Shown here: positions 8,563 through 17,748 of the stretch, one piece after another
Numbering within the stretch: position 1 is the stretch's first letter
How the letters are laid out: every line of letters begins with the position of its first letter
Assembly (NCBI RefSeq): GCF_026626745.1
Contig: NZ_JAPNJW010000002.1
Location: 3,992,151 to 4,056,150 of the forward strand
Length of the DNA stretch: 64,000 bases
DNA from: Nannocystis sp. RBIL2
Lineage (GTDB): Bacteria > Myxococcota_A > Polyangia > Nannocystales > Nannocystaceae
Direction: 5' to 3'
Made by a program: the position numbers and the translations under genes
Notes under the pieces: generated by a model
Database searches by the model: none
Seen by the model: only the letters and a program-made list of their open reading frames with translations
Told to the model about the DNA's origin: nothing

Positions 8563-9464
8563 GCGACACGACGGCCAACGGCAAGACGATCCTCCACAAG
8601 GGCGACCGCCTGAAGCACGTCGCCATGGCACCCGACGTGTGCAAGACCCCCTCGCCGGGGGGCCCCGTCCCGGTGCCCTACCCGAACGTCGCCAAGTCGA
8701 GCGACCTCGCCAAGGGCACCAAGTCGGTGACCATCGAGGGCACCCCCGCTGGGATCGCCAGCTCGCACATCCGCACCAGCAGCGGCGACGAAGCCGGGAC
8801 CGCCGGCGGCGGCATCATCTCCGGCAAGACCAAGGGTACTCTGAAGTGGCTCCGCTTCAGCCTCGACGTCAAGTTCGAGGGCAAAGGCGTAGTGCGCCAC
8901 CTCGACGAGGGGCTCCACAACGGCAACGCCAACAACACCTACGGAAAACTCCAGGGCGGGACGTACCCCGGAAAGGCGCTCGAGGAGCAGGACATCCTCT
9001 GCGACAATTGCGGGCAGTCGATCAACAGCGCCGGCCATGTCCAGCTCAAGCCCTCTTCTTCTGCGAGCCAAGCCGCTGACGCCGCGAACGATCACACCGC
9101 CGCGGCCGTGGTGATCGAAGGGGTGAAGAAACCATTCCTCGGGAAAGCCGGCGACCAACGAAGCTTCGTCCTGAACACGAATAATTTCAAGGATCTCGCC
9201 AAAAATTTCAAGTCGGGCAAGAAGATTGAGCCCTGGAGCGAGACCGACAGATTCCGGGCCGGGAACTGTGCCGAACAGAAGGCACTTTTCGCCGCATTCA
9301 AGTCGGGGAACCTTCAAATCCCGCCGGGTGACGGCGTGAACCTCTCGGTGTTGCAGCAGGAGGGTGGAGGCAAGAAGTTGGTCGAATCCTGCCGCACGTG
9401 TAAGCGAGTCCTGGCCTCCATGATGTGTACGAACGACCCTCCCGAGAAGAAAGGGAAGAAGTGA
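8559..9464 (+). CDS. DUF4150 PAAR-like protein with deaminase-like toxin tail
   Basis: A 301-residue fusion. Residues about 12-135 are DUF4150, a PAAR-like spike-tip domain (MAPDVCKTPSPGGPVPVPYP, then NVAKSSDLAKGT). A short CDNCG knuckle follows at 148-152. The tail, about 175-290, carries NCAEQKALFAAF (C237-A-E239) and SCRTC (C278, C281): the CxE plus CxxC zinc/catalytic pattern of the cytidine-deaminase fold, in which Glu is the proton donor. Deaminase domains are a known class of polymorphic toxin acting on nucleic acid or free nucleotides; which one here cannot be read from sequence. Overlaps of 4 bp (upstream) and 3 bp (downstream immunity-like gene) tie it to both neighbours. Confidence 0.82.
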   Translation: MSDTTANGKTILHKGDRLKHVAMAPDVCKTPSPGGPVPVPYPNVAKSSDLAKGTKSVTIEGTPAGIASSHIRTSSGDEAGTAGGGIISGKTKGTLKWLRFSLDVKFEGKGVVRHLDEGLHNGNANNTYGKLQGGTYPGKALEEQDILCDNCGQSINSAGHVQLKPSSSASQAADAANDHTAAAVVIEGVKKPFLGKAGDQRSFVLNTNNFKDLAKNFKSGKKIEPWSETDRFRAGNCAEQKALFAAFKSGNLQIPPGDGVNLSVLQQEGGGKKLVESCRTCKRVLASMMCTNDPPEKKGKK

Positions 9465-10246
9465 TGCCAGGTAACGACAGCGACGCGTACTGGGACGCCG
9501 AGATCGACGCGTGGGTCCGGTACTTTTCCGCGTACACGGAATGGTTCGGCGAGCGCATGGTGCCTGCGTCTGAGGCCGATGTGCTGCGCCTCGAGAAGCT
9601 AGCTGGCCGCAGATTCCCGGCGGAGCTTCGAGCCTTTCTGCGGCGGATGGGCCACACTCAGCGCGGTGCGCTCGACCCTTTCATGGAGGACTACATCTAC
9701 GGCATCGACGCCGTCGCCAAGTTCTATCAAGCTCCTCGCGTCCCGGCCCCGCCCGAGGCCGTCTACCTGTGGACGCTCGGCGGAGACTGTGAAATGTTCC
9801 TAGACACGGCCCAGGAGCCTCCATACCCGGTGATCGGTTACGGGTGGTATTTTGGGGAGTACGGCGCCATCATCCCGGGCTCGCATCACCCATACATCTA
9901 CCATGGCAGCCACAGCCTGATGCAGTTCCTGTACTGCGAGGCGTTCCGCTGGCTACGCGTTAGGATGCTCGCGCACAAGACTCGAGTACAACGATCGACG
10001 CAGGAACCCGGAGTACCGCCGACCGCAGCGCGCATCGGACAATTCCGAGAGCTCGCGGTGAAGCTAGGATTTTCTTCCGTGCCCTACATGACGGGAGAGC
10101 TCGCGTACTACAACCGCGACGACGCCTCTTTTATGCTCTACCCTGGATCCGAGGATAGGATCACGATCCACGCAAAATCCGAGCGGGAACTCGGGCGCCT
10201 GCGGGAGATCCTCGTCGATCAACTCGACATGTACGCCCTACAGTGA
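9464..10246 (+). CDS. SUKH (SMI1/KNR4)-type immunity protein
   Basis: A 260-residue cytosolic protein whose start codon overlaps the toxin gene's stop. Residues about 30-65 (PASEADVLRLEKLAGRRFPA followed by ELRAFLRRMG) match the SMI1/KNR4 signature, followed by FMEDYIYGIDAVAKFY and a strand-rich middle (YPVIGYGWYFGEYGAIIPGS). SUKH proteins are the commonest immunity proteins for polymorphic nuclease and deaminase toxins. Position and overlap strongly imply it neutralises the deaminase tail just upstream. A second, broken copy of this gene lies at 13590. The C-terminal 80 residues have no recognised domain. Confidence 0.8.
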   Translation: MPGNDSDAYWDAEIDAWVRYFSAYTEWFGERMVPASEADVLRLEKLAGRRFPAELRAFLRRMGHTQRGALDPFMEDYIYGIDAVAKFYQAPRVPAPPEAVYLWTLGGDCEMFLDTAQEPPYPVIGYGWYFGEYGAIIPGSHHPYIYHGSHSLMQFLYCEAFRWLRVRMLAHKTRVQRSTQEPGVPPTAARIGQFRELAVKLGFSSVPYMTGELAYYNRDDASFMLYPGSEDRITIHAKSERELGRLREILVDQLDMYALQ

Positions 10247-10463
10247 GAAGGTCCCGCTTGAACGATTCGGCCCAATTATCGAGGAATCGGCGACCAAATA
10301 CAAAACTTCTCTGGCTCCGAACCTGCGGTCGTCGCGAGAGCTTCCGCAAGGAAATCCGCGAGCGGCTCGCCGAGCACAACCTCTCCCACTTGATGCCAGG
10401 CTCGGCTCCGACGCGACCTCCCCCGGCGCCCTCCCCCGGACTTAGCCTGCGAGACAATGTAAG

Positions 10464-12152
10464 ATGGCTCTCCCGACGCTCAATCAATCCGAGGACACCA
10501 CCCGCGCAGCCTGCCAGGCGCTCGTCGACGCCGAACTGCCTCGTTCGTGGAAGGTCGCTCAGCGCGACATCGAGATCGCCGAGGACGCACGCGATGGCGA
10601 TCGCCGCCAACTCCTCGTGCGCTGGCCGGGGGGCGAGATCATGCTGCACGTCCGCGTAGCAAACCGGAACACGGAGCGGCCGAACAAGCCCGATGACCAG
10701 GGCCACACCACAGGCATCGGGGTCTGGGCCCGCAAAAGTGGCGGCGGAGAGGTACTGTGGGCCAACATCGAATGGAAGCTGCGTGATGCAATCCGTGAGA
10801 AGCAGCGAAAGCTGCCCCTCATCGCCAGGAACAGCTTCTACGAGCGCGTCGTCGACGACGATCCCGAACGCAACAGCCGTTACGGCGAGCAGGCACGGGT
10901 CATCGCCAATCACAGCGGGCTCGGGAGCAAGGCCGACGTTTTATGCGGCACATACGACCTCGAGACTCGCTCGTGGGAGCCGACGCCCGGCGAGATCCTG
11001 CGCCGATTCGTCACGCTCGGGCTGATCAAGACGCACTTCTACTCGGGAGCGCGCTACCAGATCCAAGGCGCCCCCCTGTTCGTCGTCGAGGGCGACGTCC
11101 CCGGCTCCGCAGAGTCGGCAGGCGAAGGCAGCTTGGCGGCCGACGAGCCCACAGCCGAGCCCTCTCTAGCGATGCGGATCCTGTTCCCGGACAGCTTCAC
11201 CCCGCTCGCCCTCACCCCCGAGCGCGTAGCGACCCGCCTCGCCGGCTTCGAGTGCCCGCCCGGCGTCCTCGAGCGCTGCTGCGCCGCCCTCAACGCCGGT
11301 AAGCACCTCCTCCTGCTCGGCCCGCCCGGTACCGGCAAAAGCACGATTGCGGCCGCACTCGCCGCCCAGGCCCACGCCGACAGCGCCTGTGGCGGCGACG
11401 CCAAGCTCGCCACTGCCTCCGCCGACTGGTCGACCTACGACACGATCGGCGGCTGGGCCCAGCAGGCTGACACCCGCCTCGCCTTCCGCGAGGGCATCGT
11501 CACCCGCGCCCTCCGCGAGCGTCGGTGGATCGTCCTCGACGAGGTCAACCGCGCCGACATTGATAAATGTTTCGGCGAGTTGTTCACCGTTCTCAGCGGC
11601 GGCACCGTCGTCACCGCCTACACCGACGCCGAAGGTCACGAGGTCACGATCGGCCCCGGCGCCGAGCCCTACAACTTCGGCCCGCACATCCGCCTGATCG
11701 CCACCATGAACGTGCGCGACAAGGCCAGCCTGTTTCGCCTGTCCTACGCCTTCATGCGCCGCTTCGCGGCCGTGCATGTCCCCGGCCTCGACGACGACGC
11801 CTTGCGTCGCCTGGCCCAGCGGACAGGTGAATCTCGGGGGATCGCCCCCGACCGCTGGGAGCTTGCCGCGCGCGTCCTCTCGCGAGCGCAGGGCCTCGGC
11901 AGCGCCGTCGACCTCGGCCCCGCGCTGCTCCTGGACCTCCTCCAGTACGCCGCCCAGCGCCCCGGCGCCAGCCATCAGCGGGCCGTCGGCGAGGGCGTCG
12001 AGCTGCTCGTCTTCCCCCAGCTCGAGGGCGCCGAGGACAACCACGCCCAGGAGGCCATCTCCCGGATCGAGCGCCTCTTCACCGAGGACGACGTCCGCCA
12101 CGAGCTGCACACCAGCCTGCGCAGCTACTTCCCGCACCTCCGCCGCCCATGA
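10464..12152 (+). CDS. McrB-like AAA+ NTPase
   Basis: A 562-residue motor protein. The AAA+ core spans about 245-540: Walker A GPPGTGKST (286-294), Walker B WIVLDEVNRAD (355-365), and the McrB-type MNVRDK (415-420) followed by MRRFA. The first 220 residues are a separate domain (LLVRWPGGEIMLHVRVANRN, then a region with WARKSGGGEVLW) of unknown type that presumably recognises the target, as the N-terminal domain does in McrB. The next gene overlaps by 4 bp and encodes a McrC-like nuclease subunit. Together they form a two-gene modification-dependent or anti-phage restriction module. The 217 bp upstream (10247-10463) holds no gene. Confidence 0.82.
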   Translation: MALPTLNQSEDTTRAACQALVDAELPRSWKVAQRDIEIAEDARDGDRRQLLVRWPGGEIMLHVRVANRNTERPNKPDDQGHTTGIGVWARKSGGGEVLWANIEWKLRDAIREKQRKLPLIARNSFYERVVDDDPERNSRYGEQARVIANHSGLGSKADVLCGTYDLETRSWEPTPGEILRRFVTLGLIKTHFYSGARYQIQGAPLFVVEGDVPGSAESAGEGSLAADEPTAEPSLAMRILFPDSFTPLALTPERVATRLAGFECPPGVLERCCAALNAGKHLLLLGPPGTGKSTIAAALAAQAHADSACGGDAKLATASADWSTYDTIGGWAQQADTRLAFREGIVTRALRERRWIVLDEVNRADIDKCFGELFTVLSGGTVVTAYTDAEGHEVTIGPGAEPYNFGPHIRLIATMNVRDKASLFRLSYAFMRRFAAVHVPGLDDDALRRLAQRTGESRGIAPDRWELAARVLSRAQGLGSAVDLGPALLLDLLQYAAQRPGASHQRAVGEGVELLVFPQLEGAEDNHAQEAISRIERLFTEDDVRHELHTSLRSYFPHLRRP

Positions 12153-13393
12153 CCGAGCGCACCTGGGAGACCTGGCTCGAAGGACAGTTCCCGGCGTACC
12201 TCCTGCGTTGCGCCGAGGGCCACCCGCGCCCGGCCACTGCAGTCGCCCGCGCGCTCGCCCGCCTCGCCGGCGACGCCGACAGCCTGCACCAGCTCGCCGC
12301 GCTCGCGTTCCTGCTCGACCCCGGCAGCGGCGTCGAGCGCCTCGTCTGCGACGACCTCCCGGCCTACCTGCGCCGGATCCATCCGCGCAGCGAACGCGTC
12401 CGCGAGGAGCTCCGCGGCCACGTCCGTGGCCGGATCGACTGGGGCCGTACCCTGGTCCTCCAGCAACAGACCCGCGACCCCGCCCGTGCCGTCACCACCA
12501 GCCTCCGCCGCTCCTTCAGCACGCCGGAGCTCCTGCTCGTTCGCTGGCTCGTCGAGCGGATCCGCCTCGCCGCCGCGACGCTCGGCCCGAGCGAATATGC
12601 GCGCGACGATCTCTGGATCGGACGCCTCTCGCGGATCCACAACGCCGCCGAGACCTGCCTCCGACACGCCGCGCTGCGCGACCTCCCCGAGTCACGCCCG
12701 ACTGCTGACACCTACCGCGCGTGCGAGCAGAGCCGCGATGCCGCGATCCGCCACGCCGCCATCATCGCCCACGACCACGCCAGCCTCCTCCCTCGCCCCA
12801 AACTCGAGCACCTGCGCGACGCTCTCGCCCGCTACTCCCTCGTCCCATACCAACCCGAGACGCGCTTCGAGCTCTACATCCTGCTCACCCTGATCGAATC
12901 CATCGACCGCGCCTGGCCCGCGGCCACCCGCAAGAACACCCTGATCGCCGCCAAACGCCGGGCCATCGCCACCTGGCGCGAAGGCCAGGCCGTTCTGCGC
13001 CTGTTCTACAACCAGCCGGCCGAGCGCGGCGCCTACACCCTCGCCCTCCTCCACGCCTACGATGCAAGAGCCCACCTGCGCCCCGACCTCCGCCTCGTCT
13101 TCGAGGACGACCGCCGCAAGGTCGAGCTTTTGCTCGACGCCAAACTGTCCAGTGACCTCGGCTACCTGCGCGCCGCCTATCTCAAGATGCACGGCTACCT
13201 CGCCGACCGGCCCCACGCCTTCGGCAACGACGTCCACCCGAAAGCCATCATCCTCGCCGAGCGGCGCCTTGCCCGCCCGCCCCGTCCCACCGACCCCGTC
13301 GTCTACCTCGACCCGACGAGCTGCCGCGAGTCCGGCGCGCTCGACACGTTGATGACCCACTGGCTGGCCCAGCTCCTCTCCCCGGCCACATGA
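12149..13393 (+). CDS. McrC/DUF2357-like PD-(D/E)xK nuclease
   Basis: A 414-residue partner of the McrB-like ATPase (ATG overlaps by 4 bp). The middle reads VRGRIDWGRTL (92-102), the 'GRIDW' motif typical of McrC/DUF2357 proteins. Near the C-terminus PDLRLVFEDD (312-320) is followed by VELLLDAKLS (D330-A-K332) and then YLRAAYLKMHGYLADRP, the order expected for a PD-(D/E)xK nuclease core with its trailing helix. The usual Glu is Asp here, which is common. Family membership is inferred from these motifs; the long helical region between them is diverged. Whether it recognises modified DNA is not visible. Confidence 0.75.
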   Translation: MTERTWETWLEGQFPAYLLRCAEGHPRPATAVARALARLAGDADSLHQLAALAFLLDPGSGVERLVCDDLPAYLRRIHPRSERVREELRGHVRGRIDWGRTLVLQQQTRDPARAVTTSLRRSFSTPELLLVRWLVERIRLAAATLGPSEYARDDLWIGRLSRIHNAAETCLRHAALRDLPESRPTADTYRACEQSRDAAIRHAAIIAHDHASLLPRPKLEHLRDALARYSLVPYQPETRFELYILLTLIESIDRAWPAATRKNTLIAAKRRAIATWREGQAVLRLFYNQPAERGAYTLALLHAYDARAHLRPDLRLVFEDDRRKVELLLDAKLSSDLGYLRAAYLKMHGYLADRPHAFGNDVHPKAIILAERRLARPPRPTDPVVYLDPTSCRESGALDTLMTHWLAQLLSPAT

Positions 13394-13593
13394 AGTCGCG
13401 CCGTAAAGCCCTCTTCGCGGCATTCCAAGCGGAGATGCTTCCTGCTCCTTGGGGCGAGAGCGTGAGCCTCGGTGTACTGGAGCAGATCCCCGGGAGTCGC
13501 TACAGGAGATACAAGCCATCCTGTAACACCTGTAAGCGAATCCTGGCTTCCATGATGTGTACGAACCCAGCATCGCCTGAGGAGAAGACATGA
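13390..13593 (+). pseudogene. Displaced tail of deaminase toxin (second copy)
   Basis: A 67-codon fragment beginning inside the stop of the McrC-like gene. It aligns to the tail of the toxin at 8559: RKALFAAFQAE against QKALFAAFKSG, then VSLGVLEQ, then SCNTCKRILASMMCTN against SCRTCKRVLASMMCTN. It keeps CxxC but has lost the CAE motif, so it cannot be an active deaminase on its own. It looks like an orphan cassette end left by recombination, similar to the tail-swap remnants seen in polymorphic toxin loci. It is followed by a matching immunity remnant. Confidence 0.78.
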
Positions 13594-14047
13594 TGCGAAA
13601 TAAGGACGACGAGCACTTCTGGGCTGCCGAGCTCGACGCGTGGGCCCGGTACTTCGCCGCCTATGCCGAAGGGTTTGGCGCTCGTTTTGCGCCCGCGTCC
13701 GAGGACGATGTCCACCACTTGGAGGTACTCGCAGGCTTCGTATTTTCGCCTGAACCTCGGGCCCTCCTTCGACGCCTCGGTCGCACCCCGCACGGAGCCG
13801 CCGCTCCATTCATGGAGGACTATGATTTCGGCATCGACGCGATCGCCACGTTCTACGCGGCCTCCACGGTCCTACCCCACCAGGAGCCGTGTACCTGTGG
13901 ACGCTCGACCGACAGTCCGAGATGTTCCTCGACACCACTCAGGGCCCCCCGTTCCCGGTGATCGGTTATGAGTGGGGTTTTGACGATGAAGACGAGCCTA
14001 TCCCGGGATCGCATCGCATGTCCGTCAGACAACGGAGGCGGATCTAG
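13590..14047 (+). pseudogene. Frameshifted SUKH immunity gene (second copy)
   Basis: The first 90 codons are homologous to the immunity protein at 9464 (LDAWARYFAAYAEGFGARFA, PASEDDVHHLEVLAG, PFMEDYDFGIDAIATFYAAS). After about 13870 the similarity moves to another frame, which reads GAVYLWTLDRQSEMFLDTTQ and then GPPFPVIGYEWGF before stopping near 14047. It is thus broken by a frameshift and also truncated relative to the 260-residue copy. Its ATG overlaps the toxin-tail fragment, preserving the toxin-immunity order. It is a decayed orphan immunity gene. Confidence 0.78.
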
Positions 14048-14412
14048 GGCAACAGCCAGGCAACAGCGCGTTCAAAATTCGTCCGACGATCTCCATTTTT
14101 TACTTGACTTAGAGCGGGTCGTGCTTTCTACGGCAAGTCTCCTGGACGCACATCTTCTTCCACTGCTCGAGCAATAGGACACGAACTTCGACCTCATCGC
14201 CCCCCAGGGATCCTGTGCCACATTCCGCGTTGAGCGACGTGATACAGTGATCGGCCACGCGCAAAATTTGCGCCCAACGAAACTCGCAGTGCGCCAGGAC
14301 CCGGACTAGCGCAAGAACGATCTTTTTCGCGTCCACGCGCGAACGAGTTGATCGAGCGCCTCGCGGCAACGACTGTATGTCCTGAGGGCAACTCGCGGCA
14401 CTCTCCCGCAGC
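14048..14412. other. Gene-free stretch before kinase-TPR gene
   Basis: No supported gene. A short open frame on the minus strand here is antisense noise running into the kinase gene. The stretch includes a locally AT-richer patch around 14080-14110 that may hold the kinase promoter, but no convincing -35/-10 pair was identified. Confidence 0.4.
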
Positions 14413-17256
14413 ATGGAGCTCGACGACCCTTCCGTGTCTTCCGCTGACGCCCAGCACGTCAGCGAAGTCATGCGCGAGCATCCCCTTGGCGCCTCGCGCC
14501 TCGGGGACCTCGAGGCAAGGCTCCACAAAGAACGGCTGCGGGAGAAGCTCCTTGGATCGGCGCAGATGCCGGTGGTTGTCGGCGCTCGGTGGGTGCTGCG
14601 CGAGAAGATCGACGGCGGCGGGATGGGGGTCGTCTTCAGAGCGTTCGATCCCAAGCTTCAGCGGGACATTGCCCTCAAAGTTCTGCGCCGGGGAGCAAGC
14701 GGATCTCCCGAGGACCGACGCAAGCGACTCGAACGGGAGGCGCGCGCCATGGCGAAGGTCGAGCATCGGAACGTCGTCCACGTCTACGACTTCCACGTCG
14801 ATGACGATCCCGAGGAGCTCACGTTCGTCGTCATGGAGTTCGTCGCGGGCACGACGCTCCGCGGGTGGTTGAAGGCCTCTCCACGCACGTGGCCGGAGAT
14901 CGCCAAGAAGTTCCTCGACGCGGCCCAGGGGATTGCGTGCGTCCACGGACACGACATCGTCCATCGGGACATCAAGCCCGACAACATCCTGATCCGTGCC
15001 GCGGATGAATGGGTCCTCCTCGGCGACTTCGGCCTCGTGCGCGCCCCCGCCGATGACGCCCAGGACCTACGCTCGCCGGCGGTCGACGAGGCGGGGCAAA
15101 CCCCGCTGCGGCTGACGCCTGCGGGAGGGGTGGTCGGCACCCTCCCGTACGTCGCGCCTGAACACTTCGACAGGGGCGAGGCGGACTCGCGCAGCGACCA
15201 GTACAGCTTCTTCGTCTCGTTCCACGAGGCCCTTTACAAGAAACATCCCTATAGTGGGAGCTCGGCGGCCGAGCTTCGGAATTCGATCAGGGAGGGGCTA
15301 AAACCCCTCGAAGCTGGCCCGCTCGGCGTACCGCGATGGCTTCGTGAGGCGCTCCACCGCGGGCTCTCCGAAGACCCCACCAAGCGCTTCGGCTCGATGA
15401 AAGAAGTGATCGGGACGCTCGAGCGCGGCCTCAACGTAGCACGCTTGCGACCCCTCGCGTACACACTCTTCACGGCCGTGCTGATCACAATCCTCGGAGC
15501 CCTGACATGGCCCGTGCGGCAAAGGCCGTGTGAAAACCTCGAGCGCAACATCGCCGGGCTCTGGGATGAGCCGGGCCGGGGGTCGGGCAGCTTCAGCTTC
15601 GACGCAGGCGAATCGTCAACTGCCGCGCATGCGCCGCAGTTCTTGCAACGCGGATTCGAGGACTACCGCGAAACGTGGCTCGAACTCAAGCGGGACACCT
15701 GCCGCCTTCGTGCTGCCCCGGATGACGACACGAACGACGAGCGAATGCGCCTGGCCTTGGCGCAAGACGCCTGCCTCGGCGAGAGCCTCGGGCTGGCTCG
15801 AGCCATCGGCAAGCGGACACAGGAGGGAGGAGCCGCAGTTGACGCGGCGACTCCGGAACTCGTCCAGGCGCTACAGGACAGCGTGACACGTTGTCGATTC
15901 CCGGGGTCGCTCGCGCCGGGAGGCCCACGTGACGTCGCCTCTTTACACCTGCTGAGCACCGCCCGGGAGCGCATCTCCGATGCCCGCGTGCAGGAATACG
16001 CGGGCAACTATGAGGCCGCTCTGCGCCTAGCCAACGAGTCGCTCGTCGTAGGTAGCACAATCGGCGATCGGGTGCTGACCGCCGAATCGCTGCTGCGCCT
16101 CGGGCGGACCCACTCCTTGCTTCGACAGCGTGAGCTGGCGAGCGCGGCCTTGCGGCGCGCGCAACGGCTCGCTCAGTCCGCCCAGCACGCGGAGCTCATC
16201 CATGAAGCGTCAGTCGAGCTCATGAAGACCCTGATCCTCGACTTTGAGGACATCACGCAAGCGAAATTCATCGCCGACGCCTTTATCCGCCCTGCCATTG
16301 AAGGATGGACGGCCCACCAGCCGCGTCGGCAGGCGGACGGTCACGAAGCTCTCGGCATTCTGGCTCGCGCCGAGGGCCGTTCGGATGCGGCAATTGAGCA
16401 CCACGAGGCGGCTCTGGCGCTCCGCCGCGGGGTTGGCGGATGGGGGCCCACCGGGGACTCGTTCCGTTCCCTGCTTAACCTCGCTAACGTCCTCTCTGAA
16501 CCAGGCACCACGCTCGAGCAACGCTCCCGCGCCCGCAGCCTCTACAAGGAATCTCTACAACTCGCCGTTGCTGCGTTCGGCGGCCTTCATCCGCGCACCT
16601 TGGAGGTTCGCACTACCTATGCCCTCTTCCTGGACGAAGGCGGCGAACAGGAGACTGCGCGCGAACAACTGGCGCTCGCGCTACCCGCCGCCGAGCGATA
16701 CTTCGGCAAGGAGAGCTGGCGCACTGGCAAATTGCACCTGCAGCTCGGTCGCCTCGCTCTCGTGGACAACGACCGTGCGACAGCCCAGGCTCACCTCGAC
16801 AGCGCGCTTCCGCTGCTGAAGACCCACGCGGCACGAGAGCATGTCCATGGCGACTTCGTGACCGCGCTGCACTTCCGGGCACTGCTCCACCGCGACGCCG
16901 GAGAATATCACGCCGCTCTGTCCGACTACCAGACCATCCTCGATCTGTTGGGTCCTGCGCCGCGTGATCGATTCACGTATCGTCAGACCCTCATTTACCA
17001 TGCCGAGGCACTCCTTCACCAGGGTGCCGCCGACGACGCCATCCGCAGCTTGGAGCGAGCGCAAGCGCACGCACCGGCCAGCGGCGACGACCTGGACGTG
17101 CTCCTGCTCGCGGCCCTCGCCGACGGTTACCACCGGATGGGCCGCAAGAACGAGGCTCGCGCGGCGGCGAACGACGCCGCGGCGGCGTACACAAGACTCG
17201 GCCTCGCCGATCCCGAGCTCATCGACATGATCGAGCGGGCTCGCGCCGACGACTAA
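14413..17256 (+). CDS. Serine/threonine kinase with TPR repeats
   Basis: A 947-residue receptor-like kinase. Kinase domain about 58-340: GGGMGVVF (68-75), Lys in ALKV (89), HRDIKPDN (184-191), DFG (205-207), VAPEHFDRGEADSRSDQYSF. A single membrane segment (LRPLAYTLFTAVLITILGAL) follows at about 350-372. The remaining 570 residues are helical TPR-like repeats (for example AALRLANESLVVGSTIGDRV, HEAALALRRGVGG, SLYKESLQLAVAAFGGLHP) that should mediate protein contacts. This kinase-TM-TPR layout is typical of Myxococcota. A small gene and an ECF sigma factor follow within 30 bp and a 4-bp overlap, so the three may form a signalling operon. Confidence 0.93.
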   Translation: MELDDPSVSSADAQHVSEVMREHPLGASRLGDLEARLHKERLREKLLGSAQMPVVVGARWVLREKIDGGGMGVVFRAFDPKLQRDIALKVLRRGASGSPEDRRKRLEREARAMAKVEHRNVVHVYDFHVDDDPEELTFVVMEFVAGTTLRGWLKASPRTWPEIAKKFLDAAQGIACVHGHDIVHRDIKPDNILIRAADEWVLLGDFGLVRAPADDAQDLRSPAVDEAGQTPLRLTPAGGVVGTLPYVAPEHFDRGEADSRSDQYSFFVSFHEALYKKHPYSGSSAAELRNSIREGLKPLEAGPLGVPRWLREALHRGLSEDPTKRFGSMKEVIGTLERGLNVARLRPLAYTLFTAVLITILGALTWPVRQRPCENLERNIAGLWDEPGRGSGSFSFDAGESSTAAHAPQFLQRGFEDYRETWLELKRDTCRLRAAPDDDTNDERMRLALAQDACLGESLGLARAIGKRTQEGGAAVDAATPELVQALQDSVTRCRFPGSLAPGGPRDVASLHLLSTARERISDARVQEYAGNYEAALRLANESLVVGSTIGDRVLTAESLLRLGRTHSLLRQRELASAALRRAQRLAQSAQHAELIHEASVELMKTLILDFEDITQAKFIADAFIRPAIEGWTAHQPRRQADGHEALGILARAEGRSDAAIEHHEAALALRRGVGGWGPTGDSFRSLLNLANVLSEPGTTLEQRSRARSLYKESLQLAVAAFGGLHPRTLEVRTTYALFLDEGGEQETAREQLALALPAAERYFGKESWRTGKLHLQLGRLALVDNDRATAQAHLDSALPLLKTHAAREHVHGDFVTALHFRALLHRDAGEYHAALSDYQTILDLLGPAPRDRFTYRQTLIYHAEALLHQGAADDAIRSLERAQAHAPASGDDLDVLLLAALADGYHRMGRKNEARAAANDAAAAYTRLGLADPELIDMIERARADD

Positions 17257-17283
17257 CTGGGAACCTCCAACCAAGAGAGTCCC

Positions 17284-17748
17284 ATGGCGGTCGACATTCC
17301 CAACACCTCCCCCATCCTTTTCACCGCGGGCTACGACGCGAACGGCGCCCTCCAGCTACTGTATGGCACCCAGTACCTGGCCGACGAGGACGATACGGTC
17401 CTCGCCTCCATCGTCGAGATCAGCTCCACGGCTCTGTGCACCGTCGACTTCACCCACAACGGCTCTATTCGGAACGTCTACGCGTTCACGATCGGTGCCA
17501 CCGGCGGCCTCACCGCCTGGACGCGCTCGGGCTCGAACTCGATCTCCGCCACGGTCACGCAGGCCATGATCACCAGCCAGTCCTGGTACATCTTCGACTT
17601 TGTCGCGCTCGATGTGCCGAACGGCACGTCGCCCCCCAACCTCACCACTCAGAGCCAGGCAGAACAGCAAGGCGGCCGCATCATCCGCGTCAAGATCCGG
17701 AAGGATGATGTCCGCCCGATCCCCCCGATCAAAGGGAATGGCCAGTGA
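17284..17748 (+). CDS. Small protein of unknown function
   Basis: A 154-residue protein with no domain I recognise. It has no signal peptide or membrane segment and looks beta-rich (ITVLASIVEISSTALCTVDF-like alternation, FTIGATGGLTAW, WYIFDFVALDVPNG), with a basic C-terminus (IIRVKIRKDDVRPIPP). It begins 27 bp after the kinase-TPR gene and overlaps the ECF sigma gene by 4 bp, so it is almost certainly translated with them. A role as a sigma-associated sensor or substrate of the kinase would be speculation. Confidence 0.7.
   Translation: MAVDIPNTSPILFTAGYDANGALQLLYGTQYLADEDDTVLASIVEISSTALCTVDFTHNGSIRNVYAFTIGATGGLTAWTRSGSNSISATVTQAMITSQSWYIFDFVALDVPNGTSPPNLTTQSQAEQQGGRIIRVKIRKDDVRPIPPIKGNGQ

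Noticed and set aside
14109-14964. Minus-strand frames before and inside the kinase-TPR gene
   Set aside because: Antisense noise; they overlap the strong kinase motifs at 14580-15050.
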